Shown piece after piece: positions 5,682-12,251 of a stretch of DNA of 16,364 nt. A program made the position numbers and the translations under genes. The notes under the pieces were generated by a model that saw nothing but the letters and a program-made list of their open reading frames with translations, was not told the origin of the DNA and did not search any database. The stretch spans positions 1-16,364 of the forward strand of contig CAYPQL010000033.1 in assembly GCA_964412905.1 (NCBI GenBank). The letters run 5' to 3'. This stretch comes from CAYPQL01 sp964412905 (GTDB taxonomy: Bacteria > Patescibacteriota > Minisyncoccia > JAHIHE01 > JAGLIN01). Positions within the stretch are counted from its first letter, which is position 1, and each line of letters starts with the position of its first letter.

Positions 5682-6683
5682 ATGCTAAAAATGCCGGAAA
5701 TTACCGCTAAAAATACCAAAGCGGAATTATTTAAAGCTTATCAGGAAATGAAAGAGACATTTGAACAGACGCAAAAAGATCAACTGCCTTTGCCGCAATT
5801 GGATTCTTTGAAGCGGGAGGAAGCCAAGATTTTGGAAAAAACAAAAAATATTCTGCCGGAAAAGTTGGAGGATGACATTGTTTCTTTGAATAAGAAAGTT
5901 CAGGCGAATTTAGCAGAAATGAGAAACGAGCTGATTGAAGAAAGCAAAAAGCTTTCTGAAATCAGAAAAGCCATTGAGATTGAATCGAAAAGATTGGAAG
6001 AAGTTTATAGCATAAAATTAACCGAAAATACCCTTCAAACATTGATAGCCGATTTTGAAGCGAAAAAAGAGGAAATGGAAAAGAAAAGAAAACTTGAGGA
6101 AAATTCGCTTGAAGAAGAAATGGTTTTGAGCAAAAAAATCCGCGAAAGAGACGAGGAAGAATATGCGTATCAGCTGAAAACGGAGCGCAAAAAAGAGCAG
6201 TATGAATACGAATCGGCGCAAGCGAAAAAGCGCGCCGAAGCTACAGAGAAAATCAATGAGAAAACGGCAGAACTTGATGAGCGCGAACAATCTATAAATA
6301 ATAGATTGGAAGATATTGAAAATATGAAAAAGGAAATTGAAAACTTTCCCAAAAAACTGGAAGCCGCCATTAAAGAAGCAAGGCAAGAAGCGCAAAAAGA
6401 ACTTGAAAAAGATTTTGCGGTTCAAAAGAAAATAACCGAAAGCCAGTGGTCCACCGAAAAGAAAATATTTGAAAATGGGATTATCGGCCTGCAGGAAACA
6501 GCCAAAAATCAAGCGTTCGAAATCTCCAGCCTTAAAAAATCGCTTGTTGAAGCAAATCAACGCGCGCAAAATCTGGCCATCGCCATCGTTCAAAATACTA
6601 CCGGTTTGAAAATGCCGAAAAGCGAAACAGACGAACAGCCGCAATCAAAACAGGCGAGACTGGATCTTAGCGGAAAAGCATAA
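5682..6683 (+). CDS. Coiled-coil protein of unknown function
   Basis: A 333-residue protein that I cannot assign to a named family. Residues 1-40 contain a short NTKAELFKAYQEMKETFEQ helix-like segment. From about residue 45 to 295 the protein is almost entirely charged helix rich in Glu, Lys, Ala and Gln (EAKKEEMEKKRKLEENSLEEE, KIRERDEEEYAYQLK, EKINEKTAELDEREQSINNRLEDIENMKKEIE), as expected of a long coiled coil. The C-terminal 30 residues are polar and probably disordered. There is no signal peptide, membrane segment or enzymatic motif, so a cytoplasmic structural or scaffold role is likely but not shown. A second ATG at 5691 is an alternative start. It sits between purD and ftsX with its own possible promoter. 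A link to division through ftsX is only a neighbourhood guess, and it lacks the LytM domain of EnvC-type FtsX partners. Confidence 0.8.
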   Translation: MLKMPEITAKNTKAELFKAYQEMKETFEQTQKDQLPLPQLDSLKREEAKILEKTKNILPEKLEDDIVSLNKKVQANLAEMRNELIEESKKLSEIRKAIEIESKRLEEVYSIKLTENTLQTLIADFEAKKEEMEKKRKLEENSLEEEMVLSKKIRERDEEEYAYQLKTERKKEQYEYESAQAKKRAEATEKINEKTAELDEREQSINNRLEDIENMKKEIENFPKKLEAAIKEARQEAQKELEKDFAVQKKITESQWSTEKKIFENGIIGLQETAKNQAFEISSLKKSLVEANQRAQNLAIAIVQNTTGLKMPKSETDEQPQSKQARLDLSGKA

Positions 6684-6748
6684 TCAAAAATAAAAATATC
6701 AGAACGATGAGTTTAGAAAAATCAGCTTGCGGAAATTACGCGCGTTGA

Positions 6749-6896
6749 ATTAAAAAATTCGGCGAAGTTTTAATTTCCCGGTCAGCTAAGACATATTTTA
6801 TCCGCGCTGGCGCATAAAATAAAAGAATCAAGCGAAAACGAGCCGATTGAAATAGATTTTTTCGGAATTGAAGTTTTGGCTCTTTTAATGCAATAA
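6749..6896 (+). pseudogene. Probable remnant of a STAS-like (DUF4325-type) gene
   Basis: Two overlapping short frames read like parts of one protein. From 6749 one encodes IKKFGEVLISRSAK. A different frame around 6783-6896 encodes QLRHILSALAHKIKES, then NEPIEIDFFGIEVLALLMQ before a TAA. A FGEVLxSR start followed by helix and a 'xIEIDFxGIEVL' strand is the order I recall for STAS-like DUF4325 proteins, but here there is a frameshift, no proper start and a truncated end. It could also be chance; the assignment rests on memory of the family pattern. Confidence 0.3.
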
Positions 6897-6940
6897 TGCG
6901 ACAATATGACAATTTAATCAAAATGCTTAAATGAATTTCA

Positions 6941-7855
6941 ATGCTTATAAATAAAACAAAAAGAATCATAATTTCCGCGCTGAAGGATTTGTCCAGAAAT
7001 TTGTGGCTGAATATGGCGACGGTTATCATAATCGTGATTTCTCTTTTCACCATAACCACGATGCTGGCGATTGACGCGGTGGGCAGCCACGCTCTTCTGG
7101 CGTTGCAGGAAAAAATAGATATTTCAATCCAATTCAAAGACAATGCCGACGAGGCTAAAATTTTGGAGCTCAAAAAAGATTTGGAAGATTTAGAGGATGT
7201 GAAAACCGTGGAGTATATATCCAAGGAGCAGGCCTTGATAGATTTTCAGGAAACTCACAAAGACAGCGAATACATAAACCAATCACTGGAAGAGCTTGGA
7301 GAAAATCCGCTGTTTGCCGTTTTGAATGTGAAAGCGAGCGATATAAGCAAGTATAATTCCATCAATAAATATATAATCGGCAACGATAATTATAAAGATG
7401 ATATTGAAAAAGTTAATTATAAAGAGAACGAAAGAGCGATAGACAACCTTTCCAAAATCCTGGCGGCCGTGAAAGACGGCATCGCGGGAATAACCATTCT
7501 TTTTGTTTTTATCAGCATTTTGGTTTCGTTCAATACAATCCGCTTGGCTATGTATTCGCACAAGATTGAAATTGAAATTATGCGCTTGGTTGGGGCGAGC
7601 AATTGGTATATAAGGATGCCATTCATCATAGAAGGCGCTATTTTCGGCGCGGCGGGAGCCGTTTTAACTCTTCTTATCATATCGCCATCCGCAGCCTATA
7701 TTTCCCCCAGAATCACGCAATTTCTTCCGGATTTTAATCTTTATGTTTATTTTACGGACAACCTTTTCAACATCGCTACCATCCTGACTCTGATCGGAAT
7801 CGGCGTGGGGGTTTTCAGCAGTTTCATCGCAATCAGGAGATATTTGAAAGTTTGA
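6941..7855 (+). CDS. ftsX: Cell division protein FtsX (permease-like)
   Basis: The membrane half of the FtsEX complex, which transmits ATP-driven changes to periplasmic or cell-surface peptidoglycan hydrolases during division. The 304-residue length is typical. The layout is cytoplasmic N-terminus, TM1 about 25-45, an extracellular domain about 46-178 (with the FtsX-type DISIQFKDNADEAKILELKKDLEDLEDVKTVEYISKEQAL portion), TM2 about 180-202, a cytoplasmic loop with IEIEIMRLVGASNWYIRMPFIIEGAIFGAAGA (the conserved FtsX/MacB segment), TM3 about 228-255 and TM4 about 275-298. ftsE, usually directly upstream and overlapping, is absent here, with a degraded region in its place. The ATG at 6941 lacks a Shine-Dalgarno site. 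Confidence 0.93.
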   Translation: MLINKTKRIIISALKDLSRNLWLNMATVIIIVISLFTITTMLAIDAVGSHALLALQEKIDISIQFKDNADEAKILELKKDLEDLEDVKTVEYISKEQALIDFQETHKDSEYINQSLEELGENPLFAVLNVKASDISKYNSINKYIIGNDNYKDDIEKVNYKENERAIDNLSKILAAVKDGIAGITILFVFISILVSFNTIRLAMYSHKIEIEIMRLVGASNWYIRMPFIIEGAIFGAAGAVLTLLIISPSAAYISPRITQFLPDFNLYVYFTDNLFNIATILTLIGIGVGVFSSFIAIRRYLKV

Positions 7856-7860
7856 TAATC

Positions 7861-7881
7861 GTAATTTGTAATTTGTAATTG
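7861..7881 (+). repeat. Heptanucleotide repeat after ftsX
   Basis: gtaattt, gtaattt, gtaattg in tandem, three bases after the ftsX stop. A different repeat (two actttataa units plus a partial) follows near 7920-7945. Confidence 0.7.
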
Positions 7882-7980
7882 GTAGACAATCCGTGTTTGT
7901 GGCGGTTTGTTTTTTTATACTAACTTTATAAACTTTATAAACTTGCAACTTGTGGCTTATTGATTAATTATTTTTTTTAT

Positions 7981-8014
7981 GTTATAAGTTATATGTTGTG
8001 AGTTATGAGTTTTT
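7981..8014 (+). repeat. Heptanucleotide array abutting tRNA-Gln
   Basis: gttataa, gttatat, gttgtga, gttatga, gttttt(t): five 7-base units with consensus gttatra. The last unit runs directly into the first base of the tRNA. Confidence 0.75.
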
Positions 8015-8085
8015 TCGGGGATCGTCTAATGGTAGGACGGCTGCCTCTGGAGCAGCTAATCGGGGTTCGAATCCCTGTCCCCGAG
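8015..8085 (+). tRNA. tRNA-Gln (anticodon CTG)
   Basis: Acceptor TCGGGGA (8015-8021) pairs with TCCCCGA (8078-8084), giving the U1-A72 pair typical of tRNA-Gln. D stem GTCT/GGAC. Anticodon stem GCTGC/GCAGC encloses loop CTCTGGA, so the anticodon is CTG (8047-8049), decoding CAG. T stem CGGGG/CCCTG encloses loop TTCGAAT. Discriminator G at 8085. CCA is not encoded. Confidence 0.95.
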
Positions 8086-8251
8086 CAGACAATTCTTGTG
8101 AAAGCGGTCGGATATGCGCCGCTGGATCAGATAGAATTTTATACAGGAATTACTTCGCCAAAGGTGATTTTTAGGTTGGTTTTTCTTTACTTTTTGCTTA
8201 AAAATAGTAAGATAAAATAAAGTATGCTTTTTTGAACGACATGGCTGGTGG

Positions 8252-8272
8252 CAGTTTAATTTTATTAAACTG
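8252..8272. other. Small hairpin upstream of glmS
   Basis: CAGTTTAAT (8252-8260), loop ttt, ATTAAACTG (8264-8272): a perfect 9-bp stem 44 bases before the glmS start. No T-run follows. It could be a leader hairpin, but I see no match to the glmS ribozyme in this 231-base gap. Confidence 0.5.
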
Positions 8273-8316
8273 GAATTAAGGCGCAGAGGTTTGTTTAATT
8301 TTTATATACAAAAACT

Positions 8317-10155
8317 ATGTGCGGAATTGCGGGATACATTGGGAATAATAATGCGCGGGATTTTTTGCTGGACGCGCTGAAGAGATTGGAATACAGGGGA
8401 TATGATTCCGCGGGGATGGCGGTTTTGGGCGATGGGAATAAAGTGAAATGTGTGAAAGTGGTTGGCAGGATCAGTTCGCTGGAAGAAAAGCTTAAAGGAG
8501 AAAAGATGGACGGAACCGTTGGAATCGCCCACACAAGATGGGCGACGCACGGACATCCTTCGGAAAATAACGCCCACCCGCAGAGCGATTGCGGCGGGAA
8601 TATTTTTGTCGCGCATAACGGCATTATTGAGAATTATAAAATTCTGAAAGAAAAACTTATCAAGGCGGGGCATAAATTCAAGTCCGAAACTGACACGGAA
8701 GTCATCGCGCATTTGATTGAAGCTCACTATGAAGGAAATTTGGAAGAGGCGGTTTTGAAGGCGTTCAAGCATATCATCGGGGCTTACGCGATTGCCGTCA
8801 TCTGCAAAAACGATCCGGAAAAAATCGTGGTGGCGAAAAAAAGCAGCCCGCTTATCATCGGCATCGGCAAGGGCGAATATTTTATCGCCTCCGATCCGTC
8901 GGCGGTGGCGGGCTGGACCGACAGAGTTATTTATCTTGACGATGAGGAGCTGGGCGTGATTACGAAAGACGGGCATAAAATCATTTCTATAATTAATAAC
9001 AATGAAATTCAAAAAGACGATTGTAAAATAGACCTTGATGTTTCTGAAATGCAAAAAGGGGGATTTGATTATTTTATGTTAAAAGAAATATTTGAAAGTC
9101 CGGAGGTTATTAAAAATTCAACCAGAGGAAGAATGATTATTGAACAGGGACTTGTTAAATTGGGGGGATTGGAAGTTCTTGATTCTGAGAGATTGAGAAA
9201 TATAAACAGAATAATTTTAATTGCCTGCGGAACAGCAAACTACGCTTGCATGGTTGGCGAATATATGCTGGAGGAATACGCGGGAATTCCAGTGGAAGTT
9301 GAGATTGGCAGCGAGTTTAGATATCGCAAGCCTGTCATAGATTCTAAAACGGCGGTTATAGCTGTGAGCCAGTCTGGAGAAACGGCGGATACTCTAGCCT
9401 CGCTTTTGGAAGCGAAAAGAAAAGGCGCTTTGGTTTTGGGAATTGTCAATACGGTTGGAAGCACAATTGCCAGAGAAACGGAAGCAGGAGTTTATAATCA
9501 CGCCGGCCCGGAAATCGCCGTCGCCAGCACAAAAGCGTTTATTTCTCAAATAACGGTTCTCGCGCTTCTCACGGTCTATCTTGGAAGAAGCCGCGATATG
9601 TCGCTGGTGATGGGAAAGCGGATCATAGAAGAAATCAATAGACTGCCTGATTTAATAAAAAAAGCATTAGAAAGTGATAAGCAGATTAAAATCTTGGCGA
9701 AAAAATATTCTTATTACAAAAACTTTCTTTTTATGGGGAGAAAATATAATTATCCGATTGCAGAAGAAGGAGCTCATAAATTAAAAGAAGTCGCCTATTA
9801 TATTCATGCCGAAGGATACCCAAGCGGAGAGCCAAAACATGGCGCTATCGCAATGATTGATGAAAACTTCCCTTCTGTTTTTATAATTCCCAAGGACAGT
9901 GTTTATGAAAAAAATCGTAGTAATATGGAAGAAATAAAAACTAGAAATGGAAAAATTATTGCCATTGCTACAGAGGGCGATGAAGATATAAAAAGCATAG
10001 CAGACGATGTGATTTATATTCCAAAAACTTTGGAAATGTTGACCCCGATTTTAACTGTTGTCCCGCTTCAGCTTTTTGCCGCTTATATGGGAATTGAACT
10101 CGGGCTTGATATAGACAAGCCGCGGAATCTGGCAAAAAGCGTGACGGTGGAGTAG
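8317..10155 (+). CDS. glmS: Glutamine--fructose-6-phosphate aminotransferase (isomerizing)
   Basis: Makes glucosamine-6-phosphate from fructose-6-phosphate and glutamine, the entry step to UDP-GlcNAc. At 612 residues it is full length. The N-terminal glutaminase domain begins MCGIAGYIG with nucleophile Cys2 (exposed after Met removal), followed by RGYDSAG, HTRWATHG at 72-79 and NGIIENY. Two SIS sugar-isomerase domains follow: IACGTANYA (303-310; commonly CGTSYHA), SQSGETADTL at 351-360 and STKAFISQ; then GRKYNYPIAEEGAHKLKEVAYYIHAEGYPSGEPKHG and the C-terminal DIDKPRNLAKSVTVE, which contributes the ring-opening Lys. The ATG at 8317 is fixed by the Cys2 requirement. There is no Shine-Dalgarno site or recognisable glmS ribozyme. 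The gene is convergent with murA. Confidence 0.98.
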   Translation: MCGIAGYIGNNNARDFLLDALKRLEYRGYDSAGMAVLGDGNKVKCVKVVGRISSLEEKLKGEKMDGTVGIAHTRWATHGHPSENNAHPQSDCGGNIFVAHNGIIENYKILKEKLIKAGHKFKSETDTEVIAHLIEAHYEGNLEEAVLKAFKHIIGAYAIAVICKNDPEKIVVAKKSSPLIIGIGKGEYFIASDPSAVAGWTDRVIYLDDEELGVITKDGHKIISIINNNEIQKDDCKIDLDVSEMQKGGFDYFMLKEIFESPEVIKNSTRGRMIIEQGLVKLGGLEVLDSERLRNINRIILIACGTANYACMVGEYMLEEYAGIPVEVEIGSEFRYRKPVIDSKTAVIAVSQSGETADTLASLLEAKRKGALVLGIVNTVGSTIARETEAGVYNHAGPEIAVASTKAFISQITVLALLTVYLGRSRDMSLVMGKRIIEEINRLPDLIKKALESDKQIKILAKKYSYYKNFLFMGRKYNYPIAEEGAHKLKEVAYYIHAEGYPSGEPKHGAIAMIDENFPSVFIIPKDSVYEKNRSNMEEIKTRNGKIIAIATEGDEDIKSIADDVIYIPKTLEMLTPILTVVPLQLFAAYMGIELGLDIDKPRNLAKSVTVE

Positions 10156-10158
10156 ATT

Positions 10159-10200
10159 AGTATTCAGTATGCAGTATGCAGTATTAAGTATTAAGCGGAT
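10159..10200 (+). repeat. Heptanucleotide array after glmS
   Basis: agtattc, agtatgc, agtatgc, agtatta, agtatta, agcggat, starting three bases after the glmS stop. The last part, aagtattaagcggat (10186-10200), recurs exactly at 10274-10288, so the two copies flank the hairpin at 10215-10238. Confidence 0.8.
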
Positions 10201-10214
10201 ATTTTTATAATGTT

Positions 10215-10245
10215 GGCTCCATTCTCCCGAATGGAGCCTTTTGTG
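10215..10245 (+). terminator. Terminator-like hairpin, GGCTCCA family
   Basis: GGCTCCATTC (10215-10224), loop tccc, GAATGGAGCC (10229-10238), then TTTTGTG. It has a perfect 10-bp stem but a short T-run. It shares the tgttg...GGCTCCAT...GGAGCC-ttttgt layout with the hairpin at 15188-15215, so it is either a terminator for glmS or a dispersed element carrying one. Confidence 0.55.
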
Positions 10246-10308
10246 AAGTTTAGAAAATCTATTTCTCAGCGCAAAGTATTAAGCGGATTTGTTGTTGTGA
10301 GAAATTTT

Positions 10309-10467
10309 GTCATTGCGAGGAGCTTATCAAAGCGACGCGGCAATCTCAGAATTATTAAAACAAACCAATATTATTTTTACATTTTATCGCTGGAATGGGA
10401 ATAAGAGATTGTCCGCCCTAGGCGGATCTGCCTAGGGCATGACTTCGTCGCTGATGCTCGCAATGAC
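10309..10467. repeat. REP-like inverted repeat (GTCATTGCGAG) with a nested palindrome
   Basis: The outer arms GTCATTGCGAG (10309-10319) and CTCGCAATGAC (10457-10467) are exact complements. Related AGCGACG and CAATCTC words follow in both arms. The right arm is interrupted at about 10411-10439 by TCCGCC-cta-GGCGGA overlapping GCCCTAGGC-ggatct-GCCTAGGGC. GTCATTGCGAG-type elements are a widespread class of bacterial palindromic repeats, often moved by REP-associated transposases; none is encoded here. Confidence 0.7.
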
Positions 10468-10533
10468 AAGTTCTCACTAAAGGCAAATTTCGTAAATTAT
10501 TTTTTTACAGGTTAAAACCTGAACTCCAAACTA

Positions 10534-10560
10534 AAAAAACAGGCAACGAGCCTGTTTTTT
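10534..10560. terminator. Bidirectional intrinsic terminator between glmS and murA
   Basis: AAAAAACAGGC (10534-10544), loop aacga, GCCTGTTTTTT (10550-10560). The 11-bp stem has an A-run on one side and a T-run on the other, so it can end transcription from both convergent genes. Confidence 0.88.
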
Positions 10561-10616
10561 GTGTAAAGATATAAACAATACAACAATTAATTACAATGAG
10601 TTACAATAAAGTACAA

Positions 10617-11909
10617 TTAATTTCCATCAATTTCAATCCTCTTTATATCCGCGCCCAGATTTTTGAGTCTTTCCTCAATCCTTTCATAACCCCTGTCAAC
10701 TTGTTCAATTTTGTCAATTGTGCTTTTGCCGGTGGCGAGGAGGGCGGCGATAATTAAAGTGGCGCCGGCGCGGAGATCAAAGCTGGTGATGTCTTGCCCG
10801 TAAAGAGGAGTCGGTCCGGTAATTAGCGCCCGGTGCGGATCGCAGATAATCGCGTTGGCGCCCATTTTATTAAGTTCATTTATATATGCCAATCTGTTTT
10901 CATACATTGTGTCGTGAATAAGCGTCGTTCCTTCCGCCTGCGTCGCCAGAACCGCGAATGGCGCCTGCAGGTCCGTGGGAATTCCGGGATATGTTCTGGT
11001 TTCTATTTTTCTGATGGCGTTATATTTTGACGCCGGTTTTATCAGAAGCTTATTTTCCTTTATCTCAATATTCGCTCCGATTTCCTTCAACTTTTCAATC
11101 ACCAAATCCAGTTCGTGGGGATTTACATTATTGATTTCCACATCTCCTTTCGTCGCGATGGCGGCGATGGCGAAAGTTCCCGCTTCAATCGGATCGGGGA
11201 TGAGTTTATGTTCCGCTCCGTGAAGCATAGATGAAGAATCTTTCTTCCCTATTCCTTCAATCTGAATCGTATGCACGCCCAATCCTTTGACGCGCGCTCC
11301 CATTTTATTGAGAAATCTCGCCAAGTCCTGGACATGCGGCTCAATCGCGGCAATTTTAATAACAGTCGTTCCTTCCGCCAAAGTTGCGGCCATCATCAGA
11401 TTTTCCGTCGCCGTAACGGAAAATTCTCGCAGGACTATTTTTTTCCCGATTAATCTGTCAGCCTCAAAACAATAAAATCCGTTTTCGGGAGTGATTTTCG
11501 CTCCCAGCGCTTCCAGCGCGTCAAAGTGAACTCCCACGGGCCTGGCGCCGATAATGCATCCGCCGGGCTGTTTTATTTTGAATTTTTTAAATCTCGCCAG
11601 CAAACTTCCCAGAAGCAAAATAGACGATCTCATATGCCCCACGATTGAGAAATCCATTTTTTCAGGATCAACATTGTCTCCGGCTTTCACTCTTAATTTT
11701 CTTTTTTCCAGCCATTCTATTTCCACTCCCATACTTTTCAAAAGCTCAATCATTTTCAAAACATCGTCAATCAGAGGAATATTATCTATCACGCAAGACT
11801 CTTTTGTCAAAAGGCACGCCGAAAGAATGGGAGTCGCGGCGTTTTTTGAGCCCATCACATCAATCTTCCCTCTTAGCGGTTTTCCGCCATTTATAACGAA
11901 TTTTTGCAT
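10617..11909 (-). CDS. murA: UDP-N-acetylglucosamine 1-carboxyvinyltransferase
   Basis: Transfers enolpyruvate from PEP to UDP-GlcNAc, the first committed step of peptidoglycan synthesis, in the cytoplasm. It has 430 residues against about 420 usually. Motifs: GGKPLRGKIDVMGSKNAA with Lys22 and Asn23; PGGCIIGARPVGVH with Cys118, the fosfomycin-reactive general acid; ATENLMMAA; RTYPGIPTDLQAP with catalytic Asp313; TMYENR; and FDLRAGA with Arg380. With Cys118 present the enzyme is predicted to be fosfomycin-sensitive. The start codon (complement of 11907-11909) has no Shine-Dalgarno; an AT-rich TATTATATTTAT lies directly before it, which could mean a very short leader. It is divergent from murG and convergent with glmS. 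Confidence 0.98.
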   Translation of the reverse strand: MQKFVINGGKPLRGKIDVMGSKNAATPILSACLLTKESCVIDNIPLIDDVLKMIELLKSMGVEIEWLEKRKLRVKAGDNVDPEKMDFSIVGHMRSSILLLGSLLARFKKFKIKQPGGCIIGARPVGVHFDALEALGAKITPENGFYCFEADRLIGKKIVLREFSVTATENLMMAATLAEGTTVIKIAAIEPHVQDLARFLNKMGARVKGLGVHTIQIEGIGKKDSSSMLHGAEHKLIPDPIEAGTFAIAAIATKGDVEINNVNPHELDLVIEKLKEIGANIEIKENKLLIKPASKYNAIRKIETRTYPGIPTDLQAPFAVLATQAEGTTLIHDTMYENRLAYINELNKMGANAIICDPHRALITGPTPLYGQDITSFDLRAGATLIIAALLATGKSTIDKIEQVDRGYERIEERLKNLGADIKRIEIDGN

Positions 11910-11980
11910 AAATATAATATTAAATTGTTAAATTGCTGAATTGTTAAAACTATTGTAACTGCTCACCTTCTTTAAGAAAG

Positions 11981-12066
11981 TGTCATTTCGAACGCCTCGT
12001 GAGAAATCTAAATATTGTAGAAATATCTAAAATTTATAGATTTCTCGCTAATCGCTCGAAATGACA
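11981..12066. repeat. REP-like inverted repeat (TGTCATTTCGA family), copy 1
   Basis: The left arm begins TGTCATTTCGAACG and runs to GAGAAATCTA; the right arm ends CGCTCGAAATGACA after TAGATTTCTCGC. The arms pair over roughly 30 bases with few mismatches. A second copy of the family lies at 15877-15989. Confidence 0.75.
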
Positions 12067-12126
12067 GATTTTTAAGATAAGCGGTTTTTTAGAGTAGCTG
12101 AGTAGTTACAAACTATTTAACGCGCC

Positions 12127-12156
12127 TTGTTATTTGCGGTAATTTAATGATATAAT
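12127..12156 (+). promoter_or_regulatory. Sigma-70-type promoter for murG
   Basis: TTGTTA (12127-12132), an 18-base spacer, and a perfect TATAAT (12151-12156). It predicts a leader of about 90 bases before the murG ATG. Confidence 0.6.
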
Positions 12157-12251
12157 AGATTTAGGTTAGTGGCAAGGAGAGATAAGTTAAAAGTTTATAA
12201 AGTTATAAAGTTCATAAAGTCTTGATGTAAACAATATAACAATTTAGTTCT

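Larger units (their letters stand above)
10156..10616. other. Gene-free 461-base gap between convergent glmS and murA
   Basis: Holds, in order: the heptanucleotide array, a GGCTCCA-type hairpin, a second aagtattaagcggat copy, a REP-like inverted repeat with a nested palindrome, a small CAGGTT-aa-AACCTG palindrome (10508-10521), a bidirectional terminator and an AT-rich stretch with repeated ttacaa/gtacaa words (about 10575-10615). I see no protein or RNA gene. Confidence 0.7.
11910..12251. other. 342-base intergenic region between divergent murA and murG
   Basis: Holds AT-rich 8-base repeats near murA (aaattgtt, aaattgct, gaattgtt at about 11924-11947), a REP-like inverted repeat (11981-12066), the murG promoter (12127-12156) and further taaagt-type repeats (about 12185-12222). 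No gene is seen. Confidence 0.65.

Noticed and set aside
6018..6644. 208-codon reverse-strand frame opposite the coiled-coil gene
   Set aside because: It is the Phe/Leu-rich antisense image of a Lys/Glu-rich gene, an expected artefact.
8005..8220. 71-codon frame across tRNA-Gln
   Set aside because: It reads through the tRNA gene and has no protein-like pattern; the cloverleaf is the real feature.
8086..8316. glmS ribozyme/riboswitch in the glmS leader
   Set aside because: Only a simple 9-bp hairpin is present; I do not see the ribozyme core sequence or double-pseudoknot layout.
8302..9054. 250-codon reverse-strand frame opposite glmS
   Set aside because: It lies entirely over the confident glmS glutaminase domain and shows no recognisable motif.
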